Below are positions 1 to 7,441 of a stretch of DNA of 39,401 nucleotides, piece after piece. Position 1 is the first letter of the stretch. Every line of letters starts with the position of its first letter. Below the pieces are notes generated by a model. The model made no database searches. It worked only from the letters and a program-made list of their open reading frames with translations, and was not told the DNA's origin. Both the position numbers and the translations under genes were made by a program. The stretch comes from CAXDRM01 sp963991775 (GTDB lineage: Bacteria > Pseudomonadota > Alphaproteobacteria > Rickettsiales > JABIRX01). The DNA lies in NCBI GenBank assembly GCA_963991775.1, contig CAXDRM010000004.1, forward strand, positions 1-39,401, read 5' to 3'.

Positions 1-89
1 ATACACAAATAGCCATAGCAGCACAGGATTTTATGGTTGAGTTAGAAGGTATCTTTAACTTAACTCAAGATGATTTTTTAGTGGCTTAG
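1..89 (+). CDS. C-terminal end of an RTX-like secreted protein (partial)
   Basis: An open frame enters from the left edge and stops at TAG 87-89, giving 28 residues. The end reads DFMVELEGIFNLTQDDFLVA. The pattern of a beta strand with L-x-G, then a short turn, then L-x-x-DDF and a few hydrophobic residues to the stop is typical of the last residues of RTX/hemolysin-type proteins exported by type I secretion, where the signal is C-terminal and uncleaved. The stop is 3 bases before an HlyC-family acyltransferase, the enzyme class that activates RTX toxins, which supports the reading. The body of the protein lies outside the window, so repeats, size and activity are unknown. Confidence 0.55.
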   Translation, partial: TQIAIAAQDFMVELEGIFNLTQDDFLVA

Positions 90-92
90 ATT

Positions 93-638
93 ATGAGTAA
101 TAAAAAATCTGCTGTTACTAAAAAATCTCACAAAGATTTTTACAAAAAAGATAAAGGTATATTAACTAAGCTTAGTCCTGAGAAAAGGCATCAGCTAATA
201 GGCGAGGTAACTTCTTTGCTAATCCTTTCAGAGATTCATCATAAATTTTTGATAAATGACATTGCTACATCATTTTTTCCGCCACTACATTTAAATCAAT
301 TTAAACTTTATAAGAATAAAGAAGGCAATCCAGTTGCCTTGGTAACTTGGGCTTTTTTATCAAAAGAAGCAGAAAAAAAACATATAAACCACCAAATGCT
401 GGATCCAGAAGATTGGAACTCAGGCGATAGAATTTGGTTTATTAATACTTTAGCTCCACTTGGACATTTTAAGCAGGTTTATAAAGATCTAAAAGAAAAT
501 GTTTTTCCAGATAAAATGATAAAAACTATTCGTATAACTAAAGATGCTAAGTTAAAGGGAGTATCTGAATTTTATGGGTTGAATTATAAGAAGCCTGAGA
601 CGAAAAAAGCCGAGCAAGAAAAGAAAATCTTAATTTAA
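93..638 (+). CDS. HlyC-family toxin-activating lysine acyltransferase
   Basis: This 181-residue protein matches the RTX toxin acyltransferase family (HlyC, CyaC), which moves a fatty acyl chain from acyl-ACP to internal lysines of a protoxin in the cytoplasm. Visible landmarks are a catalytic histidine in LSEIHHK (His49, aligned to HlyC His23), the block EDWNSGDRIWFINTLAPLGH (residues 106-125) with Asp112 aligned to HlyC Asp92, and FPDKMIKTIRI followed by KGVSEFYG. These align in order with HlyC. The N-terminus is about 26 residues longer than E. coli HlyC and Lys-rich; ATG 93 is the only Met before the family domain. It follows the RTX-like reading frame by 3 bases, so the two are probably cotranscribed, although in classic hly operons the acyltransferase comes first. 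A truncated second copy lies at 1768-1998. Confidence 0.88.
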   Translation: MSNKKSAVTKKSHKDFYKKDKGILTKLSPEKRHQLIGEVTSLLILSEIHHKFLINDIATSFFPPLHLNQFKLYKNKEGNPVALVTWAFLSKEAEKKHINHQMLDPEDWNSGDRIWFINTLAPLGHFKQVYKDLKENVFPDKMIKTIRITKDAKLKGVSEFYGLNYKKPETKKAEQEKKILI

Positions 639-641
639 TTG

Positions 642-683
642 CATAAAAAATAAAAAAGCCAGGCTAACTAAATAACCTGACTT
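642..683 (-). terminator. Terminator of the outer-membrane protein gene
   Basis: The arms AAGCCAGG (656-663) and CCTGACTT (676-683) form an 8-bp stem with one mismatch that becomes a G-U pair on the minus transcript. Reading the minus strand, the stem is followed by a T-rich run (655-642). It lies 33 bases past the stop of the minus-strand gene at 716-1306, and could also end the plus-strand acyltransferase message. Confidence 0.55.
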
Positions 684-715
684 AAACTAAAATTAAGATT
701 TATTAGAAAAGTCTA

Positions 716-1306
716 TTAAAACTTATATGCTAGACCGATTCTAAATACTTCCTTATTGAATTCAGAAATGTTTTGATTTGGATCTTCTATTTCGATTTCA
801 GAGTACTCATAACCAATTCTTGCTCTTAAATTATCTATTATAGAATAGCTAGCAAACAAACCATAGGTAAAAGCTGCATCTCTGTCGGAGCTAGAACTAT
901 TCACAGAATCCCAGTTAACTTCATATTCATTTATAGCTATTCCTAGGTTAATTCCTGCTGATAATTCGCCTGTAAAATCATAACCTAAATCAGTATTTAC
1001 TCCATAAGTATAATCTAGATTCCACGTATCATTGTCAGAATCGCTTAACTCAACGTTACTATAATCAAAAAATACACCTGGAGCAACAAAAAAACCATCA
1101 AAGTTAAAAGCATGTCTATAATAAATACCCGCAGATATTTGGCTATCATCTTCAACGTTAAAACTATTTACATTAACATCATTAATTTTTTCAAAACTCA
1201 GATCAGTATTAATTAAATCTACACCCATATAATTGCCTTTTGTTTCAGCTAAAGAAGCTGATGAAATAGCGGAGATAATTGCTGCTGTTGTTAAAACTTT
1301 TTTCAT
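716..1306 (-). CDS. Small outer-membrane beta-barrel protein
   Basis: This 196-residue protein has a cleavable signal peptide (MKKVLTTAAIISAISSASLA, cleavage after residue 20). The rest alternates polar and hydrophobic residues and ends in RIGLAYKF; a C-terminal Phe is the usual BAM-recognition signal of outer-membrane barrels. The size fits an eight-stranded barrel of the OmpA/OmpW or surface-antigen type. An acidic, Asn/Ser-rich stretch near residues 90-95 and another near 135-143 look like surface loops. An AGAGG Shine-Dalgarno sequence sits 8 bases before ATG 1306. It is transcribed alone, convergent with the acyltransferase. Ligand or role cannot be read from the sequence. Confidence 0.75.
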   Translation of the reverse strand: MKKVLTTAAIISAISSASLAETKGNYMGVDLINTDLSFEKINDVNVNSFNVEDDSQISAGIYYRHAFNFDGFFVAPGVFFDYSNVELSDSDNDTWNLDYTYGVNTDLGYDFTGELSAGINLGIAINEYEVNWDSVNSSSSDRDAAFTYGLFASYSIIDNLRARIGYEYSEIEIEDPNQNISEFNKEVFRIGLAYKF

Positions 1307-1393
1307 ACTTAACCTCTAAATAAAGTTTATTCTGAGAAGTTTTTAGTTTATAACTAGTGTATTATCAAGATTTTTTTTTATAAAAATAGAATA

Positions 1394-1733
1394 TTATCTA
1401 TTAATTCCATATAATAGTGAACAAAGACCGTGAAGTATGCCATTAAACATTGGTCCCAAAAGAACAGAACTAGTATTTCTTATAACTTTGTAGGGTAGAT
1501 TAGCTATTGTTGGACATTACTTTCTTTATTACTACCTCAAATATCATAGCATAAATATTACCACTGCTATTATTATCAGCATCTGATAATGATGCCCTTT
1601 CCTGCTAAAGAACATCAACAGTTTTATCATCAAAAAGCTGACTGATAGTAGGGTAAAAGCCATATATCACTTTTACATCTGGAGAATCATTCAAGGAAGG
1701 TAAAACAAGAATAGATTTTGAATCATTTCTTTA
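1394..1733 (-). pseudogene. Decayed reverse-strand gene, unidentified
   Basis: Reading the minus strand from 1733, a protein-like frame runs RNDSKSILVLPSLNDSPDVK, then on to a TAG, then resumes with QERASLSDADNNSSGNIYAM and a hydrophobic stretch. After a frame change near 1505 a second piece reads VLLGPMFNGILHGLCSLLYG and stops at TAA 1394-1396. Neither frame has a plausible start. One internal stop plus one frame change suggest a broken gene. I do not recognise the family. This and the next entry account for most of the 800-base gap between the neighbouring intact genes. Confidence 0.35.
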
Positions 1734-1767
1734 AAAGTTACTATAATCATATTTTTCAATTTTATGA

Positions 1768-1998
1768 TTACAAGAAGATTGGAATTCAGGCGATAGAATT
1801 TGGTTTATTAATACTTTAGCTCCACTTGGACATTTTAAGCTAGTTAATAAAGATATGAGAGAAAATGTCTTTCCTGATAAATTAGTTAAAACAATTCGCA
1901 TTAGCAAAGATGCTAAAATAAAAGGTGTATTTGAGTGGTATGGTAAAGATTACAAAAAACCTGAGACGAAAAAGCCGAGCAAGAAAAGAAAATTATAA
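1768..1998 (+). pseudogene. Truncated second copy of the HlyC-family acyltransferase
   Basis: The frame encodes EDWNSGDRIWFINTLAPLGH and continues to a stop at 1996-1998, matching residues 106 onward of the acyltransferase at 93-638. In the first 65 bases of the match only one base differs, while the rest has drifted (for example KDMRENVFPDKLVKTIRI). A TGA lies directly upstream in frame (1765-1767), so the N-terminal half with the catalytic His is absent. At the 3' end an A6 tract in the intact gene is A5 here, so the tail is read in another frame and ends KKPSKKRKL. It is probably a non-functional remnant of a duplication. Confidence 0.85.
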
Positions 1999-2058
1999 AA
2001 TAATAAGTGCAATTTGATAATTATTCTTTGTAAAAGATCTATCTATCTTAGTTATTGA

Positions 2059-2086
2059 TTGACAATCTGTTTTAACTAAATATATT
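2059..2086 (+). promoter_or_regulatory. Sigma-70 type promoter of the Bor-like lipoprotein pair
   Basis: A perfect TTGACA (2059-2064) is separated by 16 bases from TATATT (2081-2086). The predicted start near 2093 leaves a leader of about 24 bases before the ATG at 2117. It is the closest match to consensus that I found in the window. Confidence 0.7.
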
Positions 2087-2116
2087 TTCAACCGACAAAT
2101 ACATAAGTTAAGAATA

Positions 2117-2419
2117 ATGAAGCTAAAAAATATAATCATTTTGTTTCTTTTTATATCCACTGCATGTTCTAACCAGCAGGTGATTTTGAACGGCGATCAT
2201 GATAGGGAGATACATCCTGCATATAAGAAAGATCAAGCTTTCTTTCTTAATGGCCCATTTCAGGAGGCTAACATTAGTAGCAAAGAGGCATGTGAATCAA
2301 ACCAAAATATTCATAGCTATGAAGCCAAGCTTACATTTTTTAATGGATTATTAGCTACTTTGACAAATGGAATTTACACTCCTAGACAAGCTATGGTTTA
2401 TTGTATTGATAAAGAATAA
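2117..2419 (+). CDS. Bor/Iss-like lipoprotein 1
   Basis: A 100-residue protein with a lipoprotein signal ending STAC (Cys17), so it is probably lipid-anchored in the envelope. After it comes a domain resembling phage lambda Bor and its relative Iss: a short hydrophobic strand (QAFFLNGPFQE), a Cys near residue 59, and the C-terminal block NGLLATLTNGIYTPRQAMVY followed by Cys, close to the Bor motif NGLLGFITLGIYTP with a trailing VYC. In E. coli these surface lipoproteins confer serum resistance; the role here is unknown. It is the first gene of a two-gene unit behind the promoter at 2059-2086. The Shine-Dalgarno sequence is weak. Confidence 0.75.
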   Translation: MKLKNIIILFLFISTACSNQQVILNGDHDREIHPAYKKDQAFFLNGPFQEANISSKEACESNQNIHSYEAKLTFFNGLLATLTNGIYTPRQAMVYCIDKE

Positions 2420-2431
2420 TATGAGGATTTT

Positions 2432-2734
2432 ATGAATATTAAGTCAATTTTAGTTTTAGTACTTTTTTTAACATCATGTTCAACACAAAGATTAATAACT
2501 GATAAAAAGTATTACAAAAGCACATACCCAACATATACACAAGTGGATCATTTCATTTTTTGGGGCATTGGACAAAAAAAGATCTTCGATAAAGCAGATT
2601 CAATATGCCAAAAGAAAGATAAAATACTTTCTAGCGTAGAGTTCAAGCAGACTGTACCTAACTATCTTTTAACGTTAATAACTCTTGGTATATACTCTCC
2701 AAGAACTTTGGAAATACATTGCATTAAAAAGTAG
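2432..2734 (+). CDS. Bor/Iss-like lipoprotein 2
   Basis: A 100-residue paralogue of the preceding gene, 12 bases downstream. The lipobox is LTSC (Cys16). The match to lambda Bor is clearer here: HFIFWGIGQKKIFDKADSIC corresponds to Bor HFFVSGIGQKKTVDAAKIC, and LLTLITLGIYSPRTLEIHC to the Bor C-terminal block. A GAGGA Shine-Dalgarno sequence lies 5 bases before ATG 2432. The two Bor-like proteins are quite divergent from each other, so the duplication is old or the two copies were acquired separately. The family is best known from phages and plasmids; no phage genes are nearby. Confidence 0.82.
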   Translation: MNIKSILVLVLFLTSCSTQRLITDKKYYKSTYPTYTQVDHFIFWGIGQKKIFDKADSICQKKDKILSSVEFKQTVPNYLLTLITLGIYSPRTLEIHCIKK

Positions 2735-2818
2735 CTATATAGCTAATCACTTAACAGTTATCCTGATAAACAATAATTTTTGCTCTATAAATATTATTTC
2801 ATTGGCTGAAAAAATATA

Positions 2819-2870
2819 AACCTTTTTGGTGTATATCACAAATTAAGGGCAAAAAGTAGGTTATTTTTTA
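2819..2870 (+). terminator. Possible terminator after the Bor-like pair
   Basis: AACCT (2819-2823) pairs with AGGTT (2858-2862), and TTTTG pairs with CAAAA inside this stem across a 2-base bulge. The stem-loop is followed by ATTTTTTAT. The loop is long (about 25 bases), so this is a moderate-quality terminator. Confidence 0.45.
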
Positions 2871-3000
2871 TAAAAATAAAGCTTTTAAAACTCATAGGGT
2901 TATATTCACTCTTCAAATAATATGTGCAATAACTTTAACATAGCAAAATCTATTCTTTAATTATAGAAAAAATAGTGTTTTCTAATAATAGTGAGTTTAA

Positions 3001-3723
3001 CTATTTTATTATTGATTTCTCAGCCACATTTAAGTCAATAAAAGATAATTTATTATTCAATCTTTGTGTTGTTTTACCAAAATTGCTATCGACAGTTATT
3101 ATAGGATTGTCAACAATATTATAAATAAGATGCCCAGAAAAGCTCGGAGCAAATAGTCTTGTTAAAAAACCTGGCTTTCTCTTAATAATATTTGTATTTT
3201 TAGGTAATACAGCTTTTATATCACCAATATAAAAAACTCCTTTTTTATTAGGAATATCTTTCAGTGTTTCTTTTAAATCGAATTTTACGTAATAGCTATA
3301 TGACATATTAACTATCTCTGGTAGAATTTTTACTTTACTCTCTAAATACACTCTATTTCCACAACCTATAGAAAATAACAGATCATCTTTTAGCATTTCT
3401 TCTTTTATTTCTATAGCAAATACATTGTTTGCAATATTTGATGCCTGACCAATTTCTGGTCTATTATACTTATATATGTATGTATTTTTGTAAGGTGGGT
3501 TGTTATTAACAAAAAAAGTACAAGAGTTTGTTATCTCATCATTGTAATTAGCAAATGTTCTGCTTTGATCATACACACTAACTTTTCCGTAAATAATTAT
3601 GGAATCTTCTGATCTTTCAAATTTAGCCCTAACTCCAGATAAAACGTCTCCTTCTATAATTTTTCCGGGAGCAACACATGAAGTTAAAATTAATAAGGCC
3701 AAATAAATAAAGTTTTTTTTCAT
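3001..3723 (-). CDS. Lipoprotein of unknown family (paralogue of next gene)
   Basis: A 240-residue protein with a type II signal peptide ending LTSC (Cys16). I recognise no family. Past the anchor it carries ERSEDSIIIYGKVSVYD, a Cys in TNSC, a second Cys in SIGC, and GVFYIGDIKAVLP, then a C-terminal part rich in beta-type sequence with a Pro/Arg-rich patch (KRKPGFLTRLFAPSF). The same elements in the same order occur in the lipoprotein immediately upstream (3804-4376): SEKEVIIYNVKFKYG, two cysteines, and FVYGGDIEI. The two therefore look like paralogues, the present one with an added C-terminal region of about 50 residues. The gap between them is 80 bases, so they may form a two-gene unit. Confidence 0.6.
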   Translation of the reverse strand: MKKNFIYLALLILTSCVAPGKIIEGDVLSGVRAKFERSEDSIIIYGKVSVYDQSRTFANYNDEITNSCTFFVNNNPPYKNTYIYKYNRPEIGQASNIANNVFAIEIKEEMLKDDLLFSIGCGNRVYLESKVKILPEIVNMSYSYYVKFDLKETLKDIPNKKGVFYIGDIKAVLPKNTNIIKRKPGFLTRLFAPSFSGHLIYNIVDNPIITVDSNFGKTTQRLNNKLSFIDLNVAEKSIIK

Positions 3724-3803
3724 GATTAATTATAAGTTCTGTTTTATATTTACCTATTAGGTGTAAAAAATTCGAAAATTATAAAAATATACTAAATTTA
3801 GAG

Positions 3804-4376
3804 TTAGTCTATATTTTGAATAAGGTAAGTAAATAAATCCTTATCTTGATAATCTTTATAACTATCGGTTACCTTAAGCGAAAATTTACCTTTGTCATTT
3901 ATCCCCATATGTCCAAGATAAAACAAGTCTGAAATGTTAAACATCTTTGATTTCCAGTTTATTTCTATATCTCCACCGTAAACAAATTTTTCTCCATGTT
4001 TAAAGCCATCAATTTTCTGTTTTACTTTTTTATACCTGTCTTTGTTCCACAACACCCTATATTGACTACAATATATGTTATCTAGAGTCACTCTCTGATC
4101 TTTATCTTTTTCTATAACTAAGTAATTAGAGTTATTTATTTCCTTAGATATTTTTAAACTTTTAAAAGGTTTACGATTCTGATCTGAAAAATGTACTACA
4201 CATGGACTAGATTTGCTTATATCCCTATATTTACTACCATATTTAAATTTGACATTATATATTATAACTTCTTTTTCAGAATGCTTTACTTCTTCGAGGT
4301 GTTGCTTGGTTAGTTTGTGGTAAGAGCAAGAAGATAAAGCTATAAGCAATACAATAGTGTTTTTTAAATTCTTCAT
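3804..4376 (-). CDS. Lipoprotein of unknown family (paralogue of preceding gene)
   Basis: A 190-residue protein with a lipobox LSSC (Cys17) after a hydrophobic signal. The mature part is Lys-rich, with no membrane segment and no recognisable enzyme motif. It shares the order SE-x-x-(I/V)IIY, two single cysteines (SSPC and IYC) and (F/V)-x-Y-x-GDI with the 240-residue lipoprotein at 3001-3723, which suggests a common fold, perhaps with a disulfide. ATG 4376 is the only start that keeps the signal peptide. It is a small accessory gene with low-complexity AT-rich flanks; function not assigned. Confidence 0.6.
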   Translation of the reverse strand: MKNLKNTIVLLIALSSCSYHKLTKQHLEEVKHSEKEVIIYNVKFKYGSKYRDISKSSPCVVHFSDQNRKPFKSLKISKEINNSNYLVIEKDKDQRVTLDNIYCSQYRVLWNKDRYKKVKQKIDGFKHGEKFVYGGDIEINWKSKMFNISDLFYLGHMGINDKGKFSLKVTDSYKDYQDKDLFTYLIQNID

Positions 4377-4415
4377 ATTTGAATATAAGATTAATAAATT
4401 TTTATCGGAGAAACT

Positions 4416-4448
4416 CTATTAAGTTATTACTTGATTAAAACTTAATAG
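4416..4448. repeat. 10-bp perfect inverted repeat upstream of a lipoprotein gene
   Basis: CTATTAAGTT (4416-4425) and AACTTAATAG (4439-4448) are exact reverse complements with 13 bases between. No T-run follows on either strand, so it is not a standard terminator for lnt. Its position 40-72 bases before the lipoprotein start would suit an operator, but this is only inference. Confidence 0.4.
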
Positions 4449-4504
4449 TAGGCGCAGTGTATAAACGCAAATTGACAACTTAGCAACCTTTTATATCTAC
4501 ATAT

Positions 4505-6088
4505 TTATGTTCTAATTCCACTTAAAAAGCAAAAAAAACAAAGAAAATTCAATAATATAAAAATTTGAGTAAAAAGATCGCGATATTGATTAAAAATTGT
4601 TTGCTGCTCAAGCTTAGCAGGCAGCTTTGCTGATAATAATGATTCAGCATCATAAAAACCTTGCTGCTTAGAAATTTGTCCAACACTATCAATTACTGCA
4701 CTAATACCATAATTAGCTACCCTAATTAATGGCTTGCCTTCTTCTATAGCACGCATTCTGGTATGATCTAGATGTTGCCAAGGTCCTAATGAAATATTTT
4801 TACCATAAATCTTACGCGTAAACCAAATATCATTAGTAATATTTAACAGTAAATCACCTGTAGCAGAAAATTTTCCTGAAAAAATTGCATCATAACAAAT
4901 TAAAGGAACAAACTTAACATTAGCCAATTCTATAATTTTATTTTGCTCAAGCCCTTTGCTAAAGCCAGCATTAGTAGCAAGAGAAGGTATGATATTTAAA
5001 TATGGATTATACTCACCAAATGGTACTAAATTTACTTTATCATAATAATTTAGGTAATTACCCTGACTATCAATTACAAATAAAGAATTATAAAAATTAT
5101 AATAATAGCTATTTTGCTCAGCACGTGGGGCGCCAATAATTAAATAAGCATAAGGGCGCTCTAAACTAGCAAGAATATATTCTATAGCTTCATTATAATC
5201 TGAAGTACCTAAAACTGAGATCAATCCTTCGGGTAAAATTAAAATATCATCTTTATTTGCTGCAAGGTCAGCATTTAATATTGCTATAGCTTCATCAAGA
5301 TTAGCTAATACTAGTTCTGGATCGGCACTTATGTGAGTTTTATTATTTAAATGTAAAAGCTTAAGATTAGCTTGTAAACTACTGTTATTATCACTATAAG
5401 TGGCGAGCTTTTTACTGCCATAAAGATGTTGTCCAGCCGTGATTATGCTAAAAATTATAGCTATAATTACTGTTGCTTTTAACTCTAAGGTAAAAAGTAA
5501 AAAGAATAATGGAAATAAAAATCCTGCTAAAATAGTCAGTCCATTAACACCAATAAAATCTGCAATCTGTGCTAAGTTAAGATTAGTAAAATAGCTATAG
5601 CCTAGCAAGTTCCAAGGCAAGCCTTTTAGATCGATCAAAGGTACAAAATTAGCGCGTAACAGCTCATGCATGATTAGACATAAGCAAAATAAATAATAAA
5701 AACCTAATTTACTAAGCTGATATTTTTGCCTGATATAGCTGAGTAGTAAAAAGAAGGCAGCTGAAAATAATGCTAAATAAAGCGGTATAATAATAAAGGC
5801 TAAAGGAAAGAGTAATTTAAAATCTGCATTAACTAAAAATGAAAATGAGATCCAATAAAAATTACTTAAATAAAATCCCAGGAAAAAATAGAAGATCTGC
5901 TGATAAGCACTTCGCAAATTTTTAATAAAATAAATACGATAAGCTAAATATGAATAACAAATAAAGCCTAGAGCAAAAAAGTAATATGGTGCAAAAATAA
6001 AGCAGGTTAGGGCACCAATTATAAAAAGCTTAAAACAGGCTAGATCAGGTTTAGTAATCAGCTTAAGAAATTGCTTAATTCTTTTCAT
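4505..6088 (-). CDS. lnt: Apolipoprotein N-acyltransferase
   Basis: Inner-membrane enzyme that adds the third acyl chain to the N-terminal Cys of lipoproteins. It has several hydrophobic segments over the first 220 residues, then a periplasmic nitrilase-like domain. The catalytic triad is visible as Glu287 in LPEGL, Lys351 in YDKVNLVPFGEY and Cys398 in PLICYDAIFSG, followed by the family block TNDIWF and a final membrane segment. I chose ATG 6088, which overlaps corC by 14 bases; a TTG 15 bases further upstream (6103) is also open but adds nothing. It is the last gene of the sco-to-lnt run. Its presence fits the five lipoproteins in this window. Confidence 0.95.
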   Translation of the reverse strand: MKRIKQFLKLITKPDLACFKLFIIGALTCFIFAPYYFFALGFICYSYLAYRIYFIKNLRSAYQQIFYFFLGFYLSNFYWISFSFLVNADFKLLFPLAFIIIPLYLALFSAAFFLLLSYIRQKYQLSKLGFYYLFCLCLIMHELLRANFVPLIDLKGLPWNLLGYSYFTNLNLAQIADFIGVNGLTILAGFLFPLFFLLFTLELKATVIIAIIFSIITAGQHLYGSKKLATYSDNNSSLQANLKLLHLNNKTHISADPELVLANLDEAIAILNADLAANKDDILILPEGLISVLGTSDYNEAIEYILASLERPYAYLIIGAPRAEQNSYYYNFYNSLFVIDSQGNYLNYYDKVNLVPFGEYNPYLNIIPSLATNAGFSKGLEQNKIIELANVKFVPLICYDAIFSGKFSATGDLLLNITNDIWFTRKIYGKNISLGPWQHLDHTRMRAIEEGKPLIRVANYGISAVIDSVGQISKQQGFYDAESLLSAKLPAKLEQQTIFNQYRDLFTQIFILLNFLCFFCFLSGIRT

Positions 6089-6929
6089 TTTGTGGTAGCT
6101 CAATAACTACTTTTTTAATAAAACGAGGAGCTGCTTCTTTAATATGAAATTTAAGCTTACCATAATTAATTACTTCACCAGCCTTAGGGATCTTTTTATG
6201 TATAGCAAAAATTAAGCCAGCTAAAGTATCAAAATCATCATCGATATTGCTGTGCTCAAGCAAGTTTAATTTAAGCTTTTCTTCAAGATCTTCTATTTTT
6301 ATGCGTGCACCAACTTCATAAAGATTTTCACCAGCTACAACTAAATCATTATCTGCAACTTCACCAAAAATCTCATCCATTAAATCTTCAACAGTAATTA
6401 AACCATCTGTACCACCATATTCATCAACTACCACAGCAATACGAGTAGCTTCATTACGCATTTTATAAGCTAAATCAACAATTTTCATAGCAGGCGGCAC
6501 AAAAAGCGTGCGCTTCATTTTTTCGCGAAGATTAAATCCTTCTGGTTCAGCAAAATAAGGAAAGATATCTTTTACATGTATAAAGCCTTTAATATTATCA
6601 AGTGAATCTTGGTAGATAGGTAATCTACTATGGCCTTTTTCGAGGAAGAATTTTTTTAATTGCTCAAAATCACTATCCATCTCTGCAGCAATAATATCTG
6701 ATCTAGGTACCATCACATCTTCAATCAAAGTATCTGTAAAATTAACTGCATTAATAAGAATTTCTTTTTCCTCCGCTCCAAAATCACTATCATCACTTTC
6801 AGAGACAAGCTCGGTAATTGTATCGCCAATATCTTGATTCTTTTTTGAAGAGCAAAATTTATTGAAAGGAAAGCTATTTCTAATTTTATCTAAAAAGCTA
6901 AATTCGCTCGTGGGTAATTCTTCTTTCAT
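6075..6929 (-). CDS. corC: CorC/TlyC-type CBS-domain protein
   Basis: A 284-residue protein with two CBS domains (around residues 70-185, with the MVPRSDI entry motif and VDEYGGTDGLITVEDLMDEI) and a C-terminal CorC/HlyC domain (around 200-280). It lacks the N-terminal DUF21 membrane domain of longer relatives, as in E. coli YbeX/CorC and rickettsial TlyC. The family is linked to Mg/Co efflux and ribosome maturation; the hemolysin name of TlyC rests on limited evidence. Its place between ybeY and lnt is the usual one. A 41-base gap separates it from ybeY and it overlaps lnt. Confidence 0.93.
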   Translation of the reverse strand: MKEELPTSEFSFLDKIRNSFPFNKFCSSKKNQDIGDTITELVSESDDSDFGAEEKEILINAVNFTDTLIEDVMVPRSDIIAAEMDSDFEQLKKFFLEKGHSRLPIYQDSLDNIKGFIHVKDIFPYFAEPEGFNLREKMKRTLFVPPAMKIVDLAYKMRNEATRIAVVVDEYGGTDGLITVEDLMDEIFGEVADNDLVVAGENLYEVGARIKIEDLEEKLKLNLLEHSNIDDDFDTLAGLIFAIHKKIPKAGEVINYGKLKFHIKEAAPRFIKKVVIELPQNEKN

Positions 6930-6970
6930 ATATATAAAAAATTATAAGATAATTAATAACAGATCTATTC

Positions 6971-7441
6971 TTATTGATAAGGATTTTTTATGCTTAACTC
7001 TTTTAGAATTGCAATTTCTAGCGACTCCATCTCTGCAGCATGCTCAGCTTCATCATGAGTAAAATCAAACAGATGTAATATGCCGTGAATTAATAAATGA
7101 GCAAAATGTGCAGCTAAACTCTTATCTTGCTGCTCAGCTTCTTTAATTATATATTCTAAAGAAATTACTAAATCACCCAAATAGTAATTTTGCCCAGCTA
7201 TATAGGGCTCACCACTAGGGAATGATAAGATATTAGTGGCTTGTGCTTTCTTACGAAACTTGGCATTTAGCTCTTGAATAGCTTTATTGTCTGTAATTAA
7301 TAAGGTGGTTTCAGCCGCAACTAAAAGCTGCCCTTGATCTTTTAGCTGTTTTACAAGTTGCTTACTTACTTTACTGCTAAGCTCTTCTAACTCATCATTT
7401 TTTGTAAGATGCTCAGCATAATGAATAGTTATACTTAGCAA
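6971..7441 (-). CDS. ybeY: Endoribonuclease YbeY
   Basis: A 156-residue rRNA-maturation and ribosome quality-control metallo-endonuclease. The zinc site HGILHLFDFTHD has the spacing H-x3-H-x5-H, and the upstream block TNILSFP is also typical. Position 7 of the zinc motif is Asp where most relatives have Gly. The start is TTG 7441: the codon before it in this frame is TAA and no ATG or GTG follows until near the C-terminus, so a TTG start is forced. The start overlaps the last 7 bases of miaB, which suggests translational coupling. Confidence 0.93.
   Translation of the reverse strand: MLSITIHYAEHLTKNDELEELSSKVSKQLVKQLKDQGQLLVAAETTLLITDNKAIQELNAKFRKKAQATNILSFPSGEPYIAGQNYYLGDLVISLEYIIKEAEQQDKSLAAHFAHLLIHGILHLFDFTHDEAEHAAEMESLEIAILKELSIKNPYQ

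Noticed and set aside
6075..6929. CorC/TlyC as a hemolysin partner of the HlyC-like acyltransferase
   Set aside because: The shared HlyC name is only historical. This CBS-domain protein is unrelated to the toxin acyltransferase and sits in a housekeeping operon.
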